Position numbers and translations under genes: made by a program
Shown: piece after piece, positions 27,743 through 36,709 of the stretch
Layout: each line of letters opens with the position of its first letter
Position numbering within the stretch: the stretch's first letter is position 1
Assembly (NCBI GenBank): GCA_003142615.1
Contig: PLMW01000073.1
Location: 19,446-71,564 of the forward strand
Direction: 5' to 3'
Length of the DNA stretch: 52,119 nt
Source of the DNA: Opitutia bacterium
GTDB lineage: Bacteria; Verrucomicrobiota; Verrucomicrobiia; Opitutales; Opitutaceae
The notes under the pieces: generated by a model
Databases searched by the model: none
What the model saw: only the letters and a program-made list of their open reading frames with translations
Told to the model about the DNA's origin: nothing

Positions 27743-27810
27743 ATTCAGAAGCCATGAAACCAGGAAGAAGCTTCCGAGGTTCCTCCTTCATGGCTTCCTG
27801 GCTTCTGAAT
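27743..27810. terminator. Bidirectional hairpin between convergent mnmA and lysE-type genes
   Basis: A 12-bp perfect outer stem (ATTCAGAAGCCA, 27743-27754, with 27799-27810) encloses a second imperfect repeat of GAAGCCATGAA-like units. It lies in the only gap between two convergent genes, so it can serve both strands. T-tracts are short. Confidence 0.65.
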
Positions 27811-27841
27811 AAACTCATCGCCCGACGCTGCCCGCGGCCGT

Positions 27842-28489
27842 TCACTTTGCCGTGGCCAGCGCTAGGCGGACGCCGAGGGCGAGGAGGATGACGCCCATGG
27901 TGCGTTCAAACCAGTGCCCGCAGCGCAGAAAGGCGGCGCGCACGCGCTCCTGTGAGAAAAACAGCGATACCAGCGTGAACCATCCCATCGTCGCCAGCGC
28001 CATCCAGACGCCATAGCCGGCCTGGACCAGCACGGGGGTCCGCGGGTTGATGACCACGGAAAAAAGCGCCACGAAGAACAGCGTGGCCTTGGGATTGAGG
28101 GCGTTGGTGAGGAAGCCGGTGACAAACGCCGCCCGGCGGCCGGGGGTTGCCGGCACGCCGCCGGCGGCGGTCGCCTTCGGAGCTGCGCCGTTCGCAAACG
28201 GCTTTGCCCGGAGGGCCTTCTGGCCGATCCAGGCGAGATAGACCGCGCCCAGCCACTTCAGGATGTTGAAGGCGAGCACGGAACTTCGCACGAGCAGTCC
28301 GATGCCGAGGAGCGAGTAAGCCACGTGCAGGAAGATGCCGGTGCCGATGCCCACGCTCGTCCAGACCGCCGGGCGCCGGCCGTGGGTGATGCTTTGCCGC
28401 AGCACCATGGCGAAATCGGGTCCCGGGCTGGCGACCGCCACGAGGTGCGCGAGCGCGACAAGGAAAAATTCAGACCAATAGGAGGTCAT
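27842..28489 (-). CDS. LysE/RhtB family amino-acid exporter
   Basis: 215 residues with about six TM segments (FFLVALAHLVAVASPGPDFA start; VYLAWIGQKALRA; FLTNALNPKATLFFVALFSV; GWFTLVSLFFSQERVRA; MGVILLALGVRLALA). ASPGPDFAMVLRQSI and NPKATLFF are LysE-family signatures. The substrate cannot be told from sequence. GGAGG just before the ATG (28489) supports the start. Confidence 0.9.
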   Translation of the reverse strand: MTSYWSEFFLVALAHLVAVASPGPDFAMVLRQSITHGRRPAVWTSVGIGTGIFLHVAYSLLGIGLLVRSSVLAFNILKWLGAVYLAWIGQKALRAKPFANGAAPKATAAGGVPATPGRRAAFVTGFLTNALNPKATLFFVALFSVVINPRTPVLVQAGYGVWMALATMGWFTLVSLFFSQERVRAAFLRCGHWFERTMGVILLALGVRLALATAK

Positions 28490-28577
28490 GGGCGGGCCAC
28501 CACCAAAAGAGAAACCCGCCGCCCGGGCGAGTCAGAATCCATTCCGACTTGCAGAAGTTCGCACCCGGACCCCGCGC

Positions 28578-29144
28578 TCAATACCGGAACTTCGGCGCCC
28601 AATCGCCCACGCCCCCTGAAAGCAGGTCGCAGAAATGCCACGTCGCGCAGAAGGGGTCGTAGGGACCGAAGGGTGCCGACGCGATGCGATAGGTCTTTTT
28701 GCCTTTCCGGCGGAAGGTCGAGACGCCCGGCAGCGGGTCGCGACCATCCATGAAACCCATGTCCGCAGTGAACGCCGATCCCCTCCCCGACAGCATCCGG
28801 AACTTCCAGCCGCGGCTTAGGGCAAACGCCTGCTGCACCTTCGGCGGGTCGGGCGACACGACCACGAACGCCGCGCGGTTTTCCAGGTGCGGCAGCAGGC
28901 CATTGTAGCCGTCGGCCCACATGGTGCAGTACGGACACCGGCGGCCCATGTTGTGCACGATGATAAGGTCGCGGTGACCGTCGAAAAGCGCGGAGAGCTT
29001 CACCGGTCCGCCGGGTCCGGCAAGCGTATAGTCCTCGACCGGTTCGGGCGGGTGCCTGCGTTTGAGTTCACCGAGTTTCCGGTGATGGCGGACCAGCCTG
29101 GCTTCGAGTTTTCGGATTTTGCGGGCGAGAGTTTTGGAGGACAT
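28578..29144 (-). CDS. DUF899 family thioredoxin-like protein
   Basis: 188 residues from ATG 29144 (a GTG at 29174 would add ten). After a basic coiled start (MSSKTLARKIRKLEARLVRH), a thioredoxin-like domain follows: DLIIVHNMGRRCPYCTMWAD (CxxC-like CPYC), FVVVSPDPP, and KFRMLSGRGSAFTADMGF. The C-terminal DPFCATWHFCDLL matches the DUF899 ending. It is probably a cytoplasmic redox protein of unknown partner. Confidence 0.85.
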   Translation of the reverse strand: MSSKTLARKIRKLEARLVRHHRKLGELKRRHPPEPVEDYTLAGPGGPVKLSALFDGHRDLIIVHNMGRRCPYCTMWADGYNGLLPHLENRAAFVVVSPDPPKVQQAFALSRGWKFRMLSGRGSAFTADMGFMDGRDPLPGVSTFRRKGKKTYRIASAPFGPYDPFCATWHFCDLLSGGVGDWAPKFRY

Positions 29145-29234
29145 GAGGGCGTGGTTTGTGGAAAACGTACTCACCCAGTGGCGTCTGGCAAACCGTCAAA
29201 GCCGGTCTCCCTCCGCGCTCGCGGCCGCCTGACC

Positions 29235-30941
29235 TCACAAATCCGGCGGCGCGGTGGCCAGGGCTTCCTCAAAGGTCGAGATGCCCTCCTTCACTTTGAG
29301 CAGGCTGTCCTGGTGAAGGGTCATCATGCCGTTGCGCACGGCGATGCGTTTCAGCTCGGCGGTCTCGCTCCCCTTGTTGATGGCTTCGATCATCTCCTCG
29401 TTGATCACCATGAGCTCGTGGATACCGACGCGGCCCTTGTAGCCGGTGTGGTTGCAACGCACGCAGCCCTTGGGGTGATGCTTGAAAATCTGTCCGCTCC
29501 AGCCGATGGCCTTCTCGAGAAGCTCCTTTTCGCGGCCTTGCGGCTCGAGGGGCTGCCGGCAGTTCTTGCAGACACGCCGCATGAGGCGCTGCGAGCACAC
29601 GCAGAGCATCGACGCCGAGATCATGAACGGCTCAACGCCCAGGTCCGTGAGGCGCGCGATGGAGCTGGGCGCGTCGTTGGTGTGCAGCGTGCTGAGGAGC
29701 AGGTGACCGGTGAGTGCGGCCTCGATGGCGATCTCGGCCGTCTCATGGTCGCGGATTTCGCCTACGAGGATGATGTCGGGATCCTGGCGCAGGAAGGAGC
29801 GCAACGCGGCGGCAAAGGTGAGCCCGATCTGCCGGTGCATCTGCATCTGGTTGATGCCGGACAGCGTGTATTCGATCGGATCCTCGACGGTGCGGATGAC
29901 CACCTCGGGCGAGTTGATCTCGTTGAGGGCCGCGTAGAGGGTCATCGACTTGCCCGAACCGGTCGGGCCGCAGTGTAGAATCATGCCATAGGGCTGGCGG
30001 ATGACCTTGCGGTAGAGGGTGAGATTTGCCTCGGTGAAACCGAGCATCGGCAGCGGCAGTGTGGATTTCTGCTTGTCGAGGATACGCATGACCATGCCTT
30101 CACCGTGATTGAGCGGTGACGTGGAGATGCGCAGGTCGATGTCGATGCTCTTCTTCGTGAATTGCTTGAAGATGATGCGACCGTCCTGCGGCAGGCGGCG
30201 CTCCGCGATGTCGAGATTGCCCATGATCTTGAGGCGCGCGACCAGCGCACCCGCCACCTTGATGGGCAGTCGGAGCTTCTCCTGGCACACGCCGTCGATG
30301 CGGTAGCGGACGACGAGGTCCTTTTCCCATGGCTCGATATGGATGTCGCTCGTCCCCGCGAAATACGCGTCCTCGATGATGCGGTTGGCCAGTTCGATGA
30401 TCGGACCGGACTCCTCGCTGGCGAGATCCTCCTCCTTGAGGTCCTCGGCCGCGCCAAACTCGATGCCGATCTTCTCGACCACATCGGTGAACTGCACCTC
30501 GATCTGCTGGGTCTTGCTGAATTTGTCGCGGATTTCCCGATCCCGGCCAAGGAGACGGACGACCTTCTTGCCGGTCATCTCCTGGATTTTGGTCGCAACC
30601 GCGACCTCGAACGGATTGGCGAACACGACGAGCAGGAAGTTGCCCACCTGCCCCACGGGCAGCACGAGATTCTGCTGGCAGAAGTCATGCGGGATCCGTT
30701 CAAACGTGGTGGGGCTGATTTGATAGCGCTGCACGTTGTACGGCGCCAGCCCGTGGGCGCGCGCCTTGGCGACGAGGAGCTGGAAGTCGGTGATCTTGTA
30801 TTCGTCCTGCAGGAGTTTGTCCAAGGCCTCGCCCGTCAGGTCGCCGGGCGTGCCGAGGATGGCCTCCTCCTGTTCGGAGGAGAGGCGGTCCATCTCCTCG
30901 AGCTTTGCGATGATCTGTTGCTGAACCTTGCCTAATGCCAT
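29235..30941 (-). CDS. GspE/PilB family secretion or pilus assembly ATPase
   Basis: 568 residues. The N-terminal MshEN-like domain (about 1-150) is followed by the N2 domain ([20 protein letters not shown]), Walker [21 protein letters not shown], an Asp box (TVEDPIEY), Walker [15 protein letters not shown] and a His box ([14 protein letters not shown]). The tetra-Cys zinc motif of PilB/GspE is CKNC then [12 protein letters not shown]. It powers type IV pilus extension or type II secretion. The upstream gene (gap 8 bp) encodes an isolated N-terminal-like domain, and no pilin, PilC or secretin is in the window. Confidence 0.92.
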   Translation of the reverse strand: MALGKVQQQIIAKLEEMDRLSSEQEEAILGTPGDLTGEALDKLLQDEYKITDFQLLVAKARAHGLAPYNVQRYQISPTTFERIPHDFCQQNLVLPVGQVGNFLLVVFANPFEVAVATKIQEMTGKKVVRLLGRDREIRDKFSKTQQIEVQFTDVVEKIGIEFGAAEDLKEEDLASEESGPIIELANRIIEDAYFAGTSDIHIEPWEKDLVVRYRIDGVCQEKLRLPIKVAGALVARLKIMGNLDIAERRLPQDGRIIFKQFTKKSIDIDLRISTSPLNHGEGMVMRILDKQKSTLPLPMLGFTEANLTLYRKVIRQPYGMILHCGPTGSGKSMTLYAALNEINSPEVVIRTVEDPIEYTLSGINQMQMHRQIGLTFAAALRSFLRQDPDIILVGEIRDHETAEIAIEAALTGHLLLSTLHTNDAPSSIARLTDLGVEPFMISASMLCVCSQRLMRRVCKNCRQPLEPQGREKELLEKAIGWSGQIFKHHPKGCVRCNHTGYKGRVGIHELMVINEEMIEAINKGSETAELKRIAVRNGMMTLHQDSLLKVKEGISTFEEALATAPPDL

Positions 30942-30949
30942 GGTGGGAC

Positions 30950-31495
30950 TTACGCGGTCTTCGCGGCCGGCTGGGCCGGGTCATTCTTCGCCGGTTCGAC
31001 CGCGGCATTCTTTGCCAGTTCGGCTTCAATCTTTTCCAAAAAATCCGAGATGACCTCAAGGGTCGTGGCGTACCAGAGGATGTTGCTGCCCAGCTGCTTC
31101 TCCCAATGAGACCGCACGACCGGGCTGAGGTAGTAGGCGGTGGCCACGAGGGTGAAGTCCTCCTCCTTGTCGAACGGCACCGTCCACGTCGCCCAGCACG
31201 AGCCGAGGTCGACGTTCTTGCGGAAATCCTCCGGCACGTCGTAAGTGCGGAGATCGATGAGGCCGATGCCGTCGTTGTCGATCAGGTGATGCAACAGATC
31301 GTCCTCGCTGAGCACCTTCTTCTCGTAGATCAGCACGCCGAGCAAGGTCGCCTGTCGCTCGGCGTTGCTTTGCAACAGTCCGAGCAGGCGTTCGTTGGCC
31401 GCCTCCAGGTCCTCGATCTTCACCAGGTTGGCCTCAACCAAGGCGGCTCCGAGGAGCCGGTTGGCCCGCATGAGCAATGTACGGTGCTCCGACAT
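30950..31495 (-). CDS. Stand-alone GspE N-terminal (MshEN-like) domain protein
   Basis: 181 residues. [20 protein letters not shown] and [20 protein letters not shown] match the pattern of the GspE/MshEN N-terminal domain (LG..L...G.I....L..AL). No ATPase core is present. The middle ([30 protein letters not shown]) resembles the second half of that domain, and an Ala/Pro/Lys tail follows. Such domains can bind nucleotide second messengers (c-di-GMP in MshE). It is cotranscribed with the ATPase gene, so a regulatory partner is a fair guess. Confidence 0.6.
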   Translation of the reverse strand: MSEHRTLLMRANRLLGAALVEANLVKIEDLEAANERLLGLLQSNAERQATLLGVLIYEKKVLSEDDLLHHLIDNDGIGLIDLRTYDVPEDFRKNVDLGSCWATWTVPFDKEEDFTLVATAYYLSPVVRSHWEKQLGSNILWYATTLEVISDFLEKIEAELAKNAAVEPAKNDPAQPAAKTA

Positions 31496-31511
31496 GTTGG
31501 TTGGAGATAGT

Positions 31512-32549
31512 TTAGACCCGGGGCGAAGGCGACTTCTTTTCGCGGGCCCGCAGGACCTGCACCCGCTTGAGCAATTCGTTTCTCAGCTCCGGCAGCCCGA
31601 TGCCGGTCACGCAGGACACCCCGATGATCTTCAGGCGGTGCCGGCGTCTGAACTTCGCAAGGTTCGCCGCGGCGCCGGCGAGATCCATTTTATTGGCGAC
31701 CACCAGCCGCGGCTTCTTCAGCAGCGCCGGATCGTACAATTCGAGCTCGCGCCGCAGCGTGGCATAATCGTCGCGCGGGTCGCGCCCATCGCTGCCAGCC
31801 ATGTCGAGCAGCAGCAGCAGCAACCGGCAGCGCTCGATGTGGCGCAGGAAACGGTGGCCGAGGCCGCGGTTCTCGCTGGCGCCCCCGATGAGGCCCGGGA
31901 TGTCCGCGATCTGCAGCCGGTGCTGATTGCTGGAGTCCTCGGCGTACTCGATCACTCCGATCTGCGGCTGCAGCGTGGTGAAGGGATAGGGCGCAATCCT
32001 GGGCCGCGCCTGGGTCAGCCGCGTGATGAGCGAGGACTTGCCGGCGTTGGGAAAGCCGACCAGGCCGACGTCGGCGATGCTCTTCAGGATAAGCCGGTAC
32101 GTGCCGCGCTCGCCCGGCTGGCCCGGATTGGCGTGGCGCGGGGCGCGATGGGTCGATGACTTGAAGCGCGTGTTGCCCCAGCCGCCGTTGCCCCCTTTGC
32201 ACAGCACGATCCTCTGGCTGTCCTCGACGACCTCGGCCACGGCCTGACCCGTCTCCGCGTTGATCACCACCGTGCCGAGCGGCAGCTTGAGCAGGACGGA
32301 CCTGCCTTCGCGCCCGTTGCAATCCTTGCCCCGCCCGTGCCCGCCGTGCGCCGCCTTCCAATGCGGCCGGAAGCGGCAGTCGATGAGGTTGTTGGTGTCG
32401 TCGTCGCCCACGAGCACCACGTCTCCGCCCCGGCCGCCGTCGCCGCCATTGGGGCCGCCCCACGGCTCATACTTCTCCCGGCGGAAGCTCACGCAGCCGC
32501 GCCCGCCGTCGCCGGCTTGAACCTTGATGACACACTCGTCGACAAACAT
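31512..32549 (-). CDS. obgE: Obg family GTPase
   Basis: 345 residues from ATG 32549 (MFVDECVIKVQAGDGGRGCV, the family start; a TTG 9 bp upstream is less likely). The Gly-rich Obg fold spans residues 1-158 (GGPNGGDGGRGGDV, KDCNGREGRSV, GGNGGWGN). The G domain has G1 GFPNAGKSSLI, G3 DIPGL, G4 NKMD and a G5 region GVSCVTGIG. It acts in ribosome assembly and the stringent response. It follows the dcw cluster on the same strand, separated from ftsZ by the PD-(D/E)XK gene. Confidence 0.97.
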   Translation of the reverse strand: MFVDECVIKVQAGDGGRGCVSFRREKYEPWGGPNGGDGGRGGDVVLVGDDDTNNLIDCRFRPHWKAAHGGHGRGKDCNGREGRSVLLKLPLGTVVINAETGQAVAEVVEDSQRIVLCKGGNGGWGNTRFKSSTHRAPRHANPGQPGERGTYRLILKSIADVGLVGFPNAGKSSLITRLTQARPRIAPYPFTTLQPQIGVIEYAEDSSNQHRLQIADIPGLIGGASENRGLGHRFLRHIERCRLLLLLLDMAGSDGRDPRDDYATLRRELELYDPALLKKPRLVVANKMDLAGAAANLAKFRRRHRLKIIGVSCVTGIGLPELRNELLKRVQVLRAREKKSPSPRV

Positions 32550-32625
32550 GGAAATCAAGGTGCAGAATCCTGCGTATTTGCCAAGCGGTGATCTGCCAGA
32601 TCCTGCTAGCGGTTAGCCACGCTCT

Positions 32626-33075
32626 TCACTGGCAGCTTTGGCTTTTGGGGGGCAACTCAACGCCGACTGTCTCCTTAAATTTCGCCCTGAAAATCCAATC
32701 AAGATTCTTCAGGTTCTTTGGGTAGATGGAGATAAACTTAATGCCATGCTGGCGATACTTCGCCATTTTCCACTTCATCAAACGGATGTATTCAGCACGC
32801 TTAAATTCATCTTCAACATCCACCATTCCCCAATATTCAACGTAAACATTGAAGTCTGGAAGGTAGAAATCTGGCCGGCTGATTTTATTACTGAAAATCC
32901 AGAAGTGTGATTCGACCAGAGGTTCGTAGACGTATTGAATGCCATTTCGCTGAAAGAACTCAGCAATGCGCTTCTCGGCATGGCTCTTTACTACTTCTCC
33001 TCTGGGCGTAACGCAGTGTTGGCCGTATCGTTTCGGCGGGAAAAGAAGCGAAACTAGGTCACCCAGCAAACCCAT
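32626..33075 (-). CDS. Small PD-(D/E)XK nuclease-like protein
   Basis: 149 residues from ATG 33075 (GTG at 33090 is an alternative). Core motifs: SHAEKRIAEFFQRNGIQYVY (conserved Glu helix), ISRPDFYLPDFNVYVEYWG (Asp, then E-x-W in place of E-x-K), and KYRQHGIKFISIYP. This is the pattern of the PD-(D/E)XK domain found alone or at the end of some helicases. It is about as long as very short patch repair-type nucleases, but no homology to Vsr is claimed. The gene is visibly AT-richer than its neighbours and interrupts ftsZ-obgE, so it is probably a late insertion. Confidence 0.7.
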   Translation of the reverse strand: MGLLGDLVSLLFPPKRYGQHCVTPRGEVVKSHAEKRIAEFFQRNGIQYVYEPLVESHFWIFSNKISRPDFYLPDFNVYVEYWGMVDVEDEFKRAEYIRLMKWKMAKYRQHGIKFISIYPKNLKNLDWIFRAKFKETVGVELPPKSQSCQ

Positions 33076-33167
33076 GCCTGTAGATAACACTGCACTGGAC
33101 CGCTGTGAAAGAAAAAGAGGAATCAGAGTGTCAATAATCCCTCCACCAATACCAGCTTTCGATCAGT

Positions 33168-34439
33168 TCACACCGTGATCTTGATTCCCTTCCGCAGGTA
33201 GGTCGGCACGTCGAGATCCTGGCCTTCGAAGAGATTCCGGTCGGTTTTGTCGAAATAACCCCGGCTCTCGTGCTCGTTGAATGAGAATTCGTTCTGTTCC
33301 GCCTTGGCGGCCACGACGGCGGGCCGGCTCGTCTCGGTCGCGGCGACCGGCGCCGCCGGGCTGACAGACCGGGCGGCCGACGGTTTCGCGACGGGCGTCT
33401 GGGTGCCCCGCGCGCCGCCGAGCGTCCGCCGCGGTACGAGGCCGCGACCGCCGAGATCGGTCGTGCCCAGCACGCAGACCTCGAGACGCTGCTGCATGTT
33501 CCCGTCGATCACCGCGCCCATGATGACGTGCGCATCCTTGCCGTACTGGTCGGTGATGGCGGTCATGAGTTCGTTGACCATCGGCAGCGTGAGGTCGGTG
33601 CCGCCGATGATGTTGACGAGCAGGCGGTCGGCCTTGCGGGAAAACTCGGTCGTATGCAGCAGCGGGCAAAGTCTGAGGCTCTCGATGGTCTGCGCCACCG
33701 CCTGCGGGCCCTCGCCGCGGCCCAGACTGAAGAGCGTCTTGCCGCCGCGCGACTGGAACGCCTGCTGCAGGGTGGCGAAGTCGAGGTTGATGAGGCCGGT
33801 GCGGAACAGCATGGCCCAGATCGACCTCACGCCGCGGCCGATCCACTCGTCGGCGCGCGCAAAGGCATTGAGCACACCCGTGTCGTCATTGCACTCCTGC
33901 AGCAGAATATCGTTGGACAGTGGTATGACCGCGTCGCAGACCCGGCGCAGCGCGGCGAGGCCCTCCTCGGCCTGCTTCAGCCGCCGGCCCCCCTCGAAGC
34001 TGAACGGCATGGTGACAAAGGCGATGACGAGCGCCCCCTGCTCCGTCGCCACCTCGGCCACGATCGGGGCGGCGCCACTGCCCGTGCCGCCGCCCATGCC
34101 GGCGAGCAGGAACACGAGGTCGCACTCCCGCACCACCGCGGCAATCTTCTCCCGGTCCGTCTCCGCCGCCTCCCGGCCGACCACGGGGTCGCCGCCGGCG
34201 CCGAGGCCGCGGGTCACGCCGCTGCCAATGAGCACCTTGTCCGGCACGGGGGACGTGGAAAGCGCCTGCAGATCGGTGTTGATGACGGCCAGCTGGAGCC
34301 GCTCGAGATTCTCCATCTTCAGCCGGTCGATGGCGTTGGAGCCCGCGCCGCCCACGCCCACCAGTTTGATGGCGATGGAACGATCGGTGAGGATCTCGTG
34401 CGTCAGCGGCAGCTCGTTGTGGTGGGGATCGAATTGCAT
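33168..34439 (-). CDS. ftsZ: Cell division GTPase FtsZ
   Basis: 423 residues. It is a tubulin homologue forming the Z ring. IKLVGVGGAGSNAIDRL (first loop), the tubulin signature GMGGGTGSGAAP near residue 115, T7-loop region GLINLDFATLQQ. The N-terminus has about 20 residues before the GTPase core. The linker after about 350 is rich in Ala/Pro/Ser. The C-terminal peptide DLDVPTYLRKGIKITV keeps the binding motif for FtsA/ZipA-type partners. The start is 3 bp after the ftsA stop. Confidence 0.98.
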   Translation of the reverse strand: MQFDPHHNELPLTHEILTDRSIAIKLVGVGGAGSNAIDRLKMENLERLQLAVINTDLQALSTSPVPDKVLIGSGVTRGLGAGGDPVVGREAAETDREKIAAVVRECDLVFLLAGMGGGTGSGAAPIVAEVATEQGALVIAFVTMPFSFEGGRRLKQAEEGLAALRRVCDAVIPLSNDILLQECNDDTGVLNAFARADEWIGRGVRSIWAMLFRTGLINLDFATLQQAFQSRGGKTLFSLGRGEGPQAVAQTIESLRLCPLLHTTEFSRKADRLLVNIIGGTDLTLPMVNELMTAITDQYGKDAHVIMGAVIDGNMQQRLEVCVLGTTDLGGRGLVPRRTLGGARGTQTPVAKPSAARSVSPAAPVAATETSRPAVVAAKAEQNEFSFNEHESRGYFDKTDRNLFEGQDLDVPTYLRKGIKITV

Positions 34440-34442
34440 GGC

Positions 34443-35657
34443 TCAGCGGGGGATAAGGATGCGCTTGATGTTCTGGAGGAAGCCTCCGGAGCGGCGTGCG
34501 GCGGAGGTCCGTTCCGCCTGCGCGTTGAGTCCGTAATACAGCAGGCCGAGCACGGTGCTGAAGCCGGGATCGCGGAGTTCGTCGGACACCCAAGCGGGCG
34601 CCTCGCCGAGCCGGCCCGGCACGCCGAAGACCTTGCCCACGGCCTCGTCCATGCCGGGCAGCTTCGCGGCGCCGCCCGTGAGGACGACCCCCACCGGCGT
34701 CTGCTCGGGCACGAACGCCGGTCCCAGCTTCTTGCGCACGACCTCGAGCAACTCCCGCGCGCGGGCGGAGGTGATCTGCTCGATCGATTGCCGCGGGAAC
34801 TGCCGGTCGCCGATGGAATAGTCGCCATTCAGCCAGACCTTCTCGTGCTTGTCGCGCGCGCGCAGGGTGGCCGAGCCGTAGCGAAGCTTGATCTTCTCGG
34901 CCTGTCCGCGGGTGAGGCGCAGGCTGAGACTGAGGTCGTTGGTGAAGTGGTCGCCGCCCACGGGCACGACGCCGGTCTGGTACGCCACCCCGTCGCGGTA
35001 CAGCGCGTAGTCCGTGGTGCCGCAGCCGATGTCGAGCACGAGCACGCCGTTCTGCCGTTCCTCAGGCGAGGTCACCATCGTGCCCGCCGCGAGGCTGGAG
35101 AGAATCAGCTCCTCCACCCGCAGGTTGAAGCCGGTGATGACATGAATGTGGTCGCCGATCTTGGCCTCGTTGCCGTGCACGGTCCAGTAGCCGGCCTCCA
35201 GACGCTGGCCGACGAGGTGTTCGGGGTCGGGCACGAGGCGCCCATCGAGGCGGAAGGGCCGGCGGATGTGATGCACCACGGCGCGGCCCTCCGGCAGCTC
35301 CTTGGCCTTGGCCAGGCGGCAGACGGTGTCGATGTCGAGCGCGCTCACGCAGTTGTCGGCCGCGTTCACATTGACCGCCGCCTCGTTGTAAAAGCCCTCC
35401 AGGTGCGCCCCGGTCTGCGCCAGGTAGACGACCTCGACCGGTGCGCCCGCCCGCTCCTCCGCGGCCTGAATGGCGGCATGCGTGCAGGTGCTCGCCTCCT
35501 TGTAGTCGACCACGCCGCCCTTGATCACGCCGCGCGACTGGCAGGAGCCGAGGCCGATGATGTTGAGGGTGCGCCCGCGCGTGAGTTCACCCACGAGGAC
35601 GGCCACCTTGGAGGTGCCGATTTCGACGGCACAGATGAGTCTGGTCTTAGAAATCAC
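34443..35657 (-). CDS. ftsA: Cell division protein FtsA
   Basis: 404 residues from a GTG start, overlapping the ftsQ stop by 11 bp. Actin-like ATPase that tethers FtsZ to the membrane. ICAVEIGTSKVAVLVGEL (phosphate 1), the SHS2/1C region, GVLVLDIGCGTTDYALY (phosphate 2), VVLTGGAAKLPGMDEAV (adenosine). The C-terminus GGFLQNIKRILIPR is the amphipathic membrane-targeting helix. Full length. Confidence 0.97.
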   Translation of the reverse strand: MISKTRLICAVEIGTSKVAVLVGELTRGRTLNIIGLGSCQSRGVIKGGVVDYKEASTCTHAAIQAAEERAGAPVEVVYLAQTGAHLEGFYNEAAVNVNAADNCVSALDIDTVCRLAKAKELPEGRAVVHHIRRPFRLDGRLVPDPEHLVGQRLEAGYWTVHGNEAKIGDHIHVITGFNLRVEELILSSLAAGTMVTSPEERQNGVLVLDIGCGTTDYALYRDGVAYQTGVVPVGGDHFTNDLSLSLRLTRGQAEKIKLRYGSATLRARDKHEKVWLNGDYSIGDRQFPRQSIEQITSARARELLEVVRKKLGPAFVPEQTPVGVVLTGGAAKLPGMDEAVGKVFGVPGRLGEAPAWVSDELRDPGFSTVLGLLYYGLNAQAERTSAARRSGGFLQNIKRILIPR

Positions 35658-36618
35658 GTCTCTGTTTAGGTTGGGAGGTTGTCCTGGGTAAAGCGGAACG
35701 CGCCGGCTTCAACGGAGCGGACTCCTGCAGCTCGACGGGCACCTGGCCGCCCAGCGCAAGGTTCACCCGTTTCATGGGCGGGGCGTCATGCGTTTTCAAG
35801 GATGCGACGATGTAATCCAGTTTCGCCAGCTGGCGCGGGAAGTCGCCTTGGGCGTCAAAGATGATCTCCGGGATTTCGCGCGAGCGCACGATGATCTCCT
35901 GGTCGGAGGCAAGCCGGGCGAGGGACACCACCTGCCAGTCCGCACAGAGCAGCGGGACGAGGCCCTGGGCCGCGGTCAGCAGCCCGGCAATCCGTTCCAT
36001 GCCCGCGATGGGTTCAAAGCCGCTCCTGGCCGTGCGACGCAACCGGACGCCGTCGAGCCACGGCAGCCGTTCGAGCACCGTCCGCTCATAGCCGGCGCCC
36101 TCGTAAACCACGCCATCGCGCGCCACCAGCCGCAGCTGCGGTGAAGTCCCGCCAATCTGCACCATCACGCGCGCGACCGGCGAACGCTCCTGCACGGTCA
36201 CGACCAGCGTGTTGTCGGCAAACCGCCGCCGGAGCACGACGCTTTGCACCTGCCCCGAGGCCAGCAGCCGGTTTTCCAGCGCGGAAAGATCCAGCGTCAT
36301 GAGGCTGGTGCTTCCCGGCAGCGCCAGGGTCTGGTCGAGCCACGCCCGCGCGAGCACGCCGTCGGTGGCGAACACGATCTGCTTGAGCGGCACGGCCTTC
36401 ACCGGCTCCTTGAGCCGGGCCGGGTTGCTCTCCCATGTCTGGTAAACCTCGAAGGCCGACCAGCCGCAGCCGAATACGACCACGCACACCACCGCGAATT
36501 TCACACTCGCGAATACCATGCGGCGGCGTCCCCCCTTCGACATGGCCTGCGTGCTGACCCCTTGGCGGATATCCTTCCAGGAGCGCGAGGGCGGCGGAAT
36601 GGTGGCAGGCTGGCTCAT
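35647..36618 (-). CDS. ftsQ: Cell division protein FtsQ (POTRA domain)
   Basis: 323 residues. A cytoplasmic basic segment, one TM helix (VKFAVVCVVVFGCGWSAF, about 37-55), a POTRA domain (LKQIVFATDGVLARAWL to FADNTLVVTVQERSPVARV) and a C-terminal beta domain. The C-terminal Pro/Lys-rich tail is longer than in E. coli FtsQ. A 91-bp gap separates it from murC-murB; no ddl lies between, unlike in many dcw clusters. Confidence 0.9.
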   Translation of the reverse strand: MSQPATIPPPSRSWKDIRQGVSTQAMSKGGRRRMVFASVKFAVVCVVVFGCGWSAFEVYQTWESNPARLKEPVKAVPLKQIVFATDGVLARAWLDQTLALPGSTSLMTLDLSALENRLLASGQVQSVVLRRRFADNTLVVTVQERSPVARVMVQIGGTSPQLRLVARDGVVYEGAGYERTVLERLPWLDGVRLRRTARSGFEPIAGMERIAGLLTAAQGLVPLLCADWQVVSLARLASDQEIIVRSREIPEIIFDAQGDFPRQLAKLDYIVASLKTHDAPPMKRVNLALGGQVPVELQESAPLKPARSALPRTTSQPKQRRDF

Positions 36619-36709
36619 GGGAGGAGGGGGACGGACCGGGCGTTGCGCGCCTGCCGGAGGTGGCGCGGAGTGTCGATCTTAAGCAAATTAACCGCCAACC
36701 CGGGGGCAC

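Noticed and set aside
33528-35669. Long plus-strand open frame (713 codons) opposite ftsZ-ftsA
   Set aside because: Arg/Ala/His-rich antisense shadow of two certain genes in high-GC DNA; no domain pattern.
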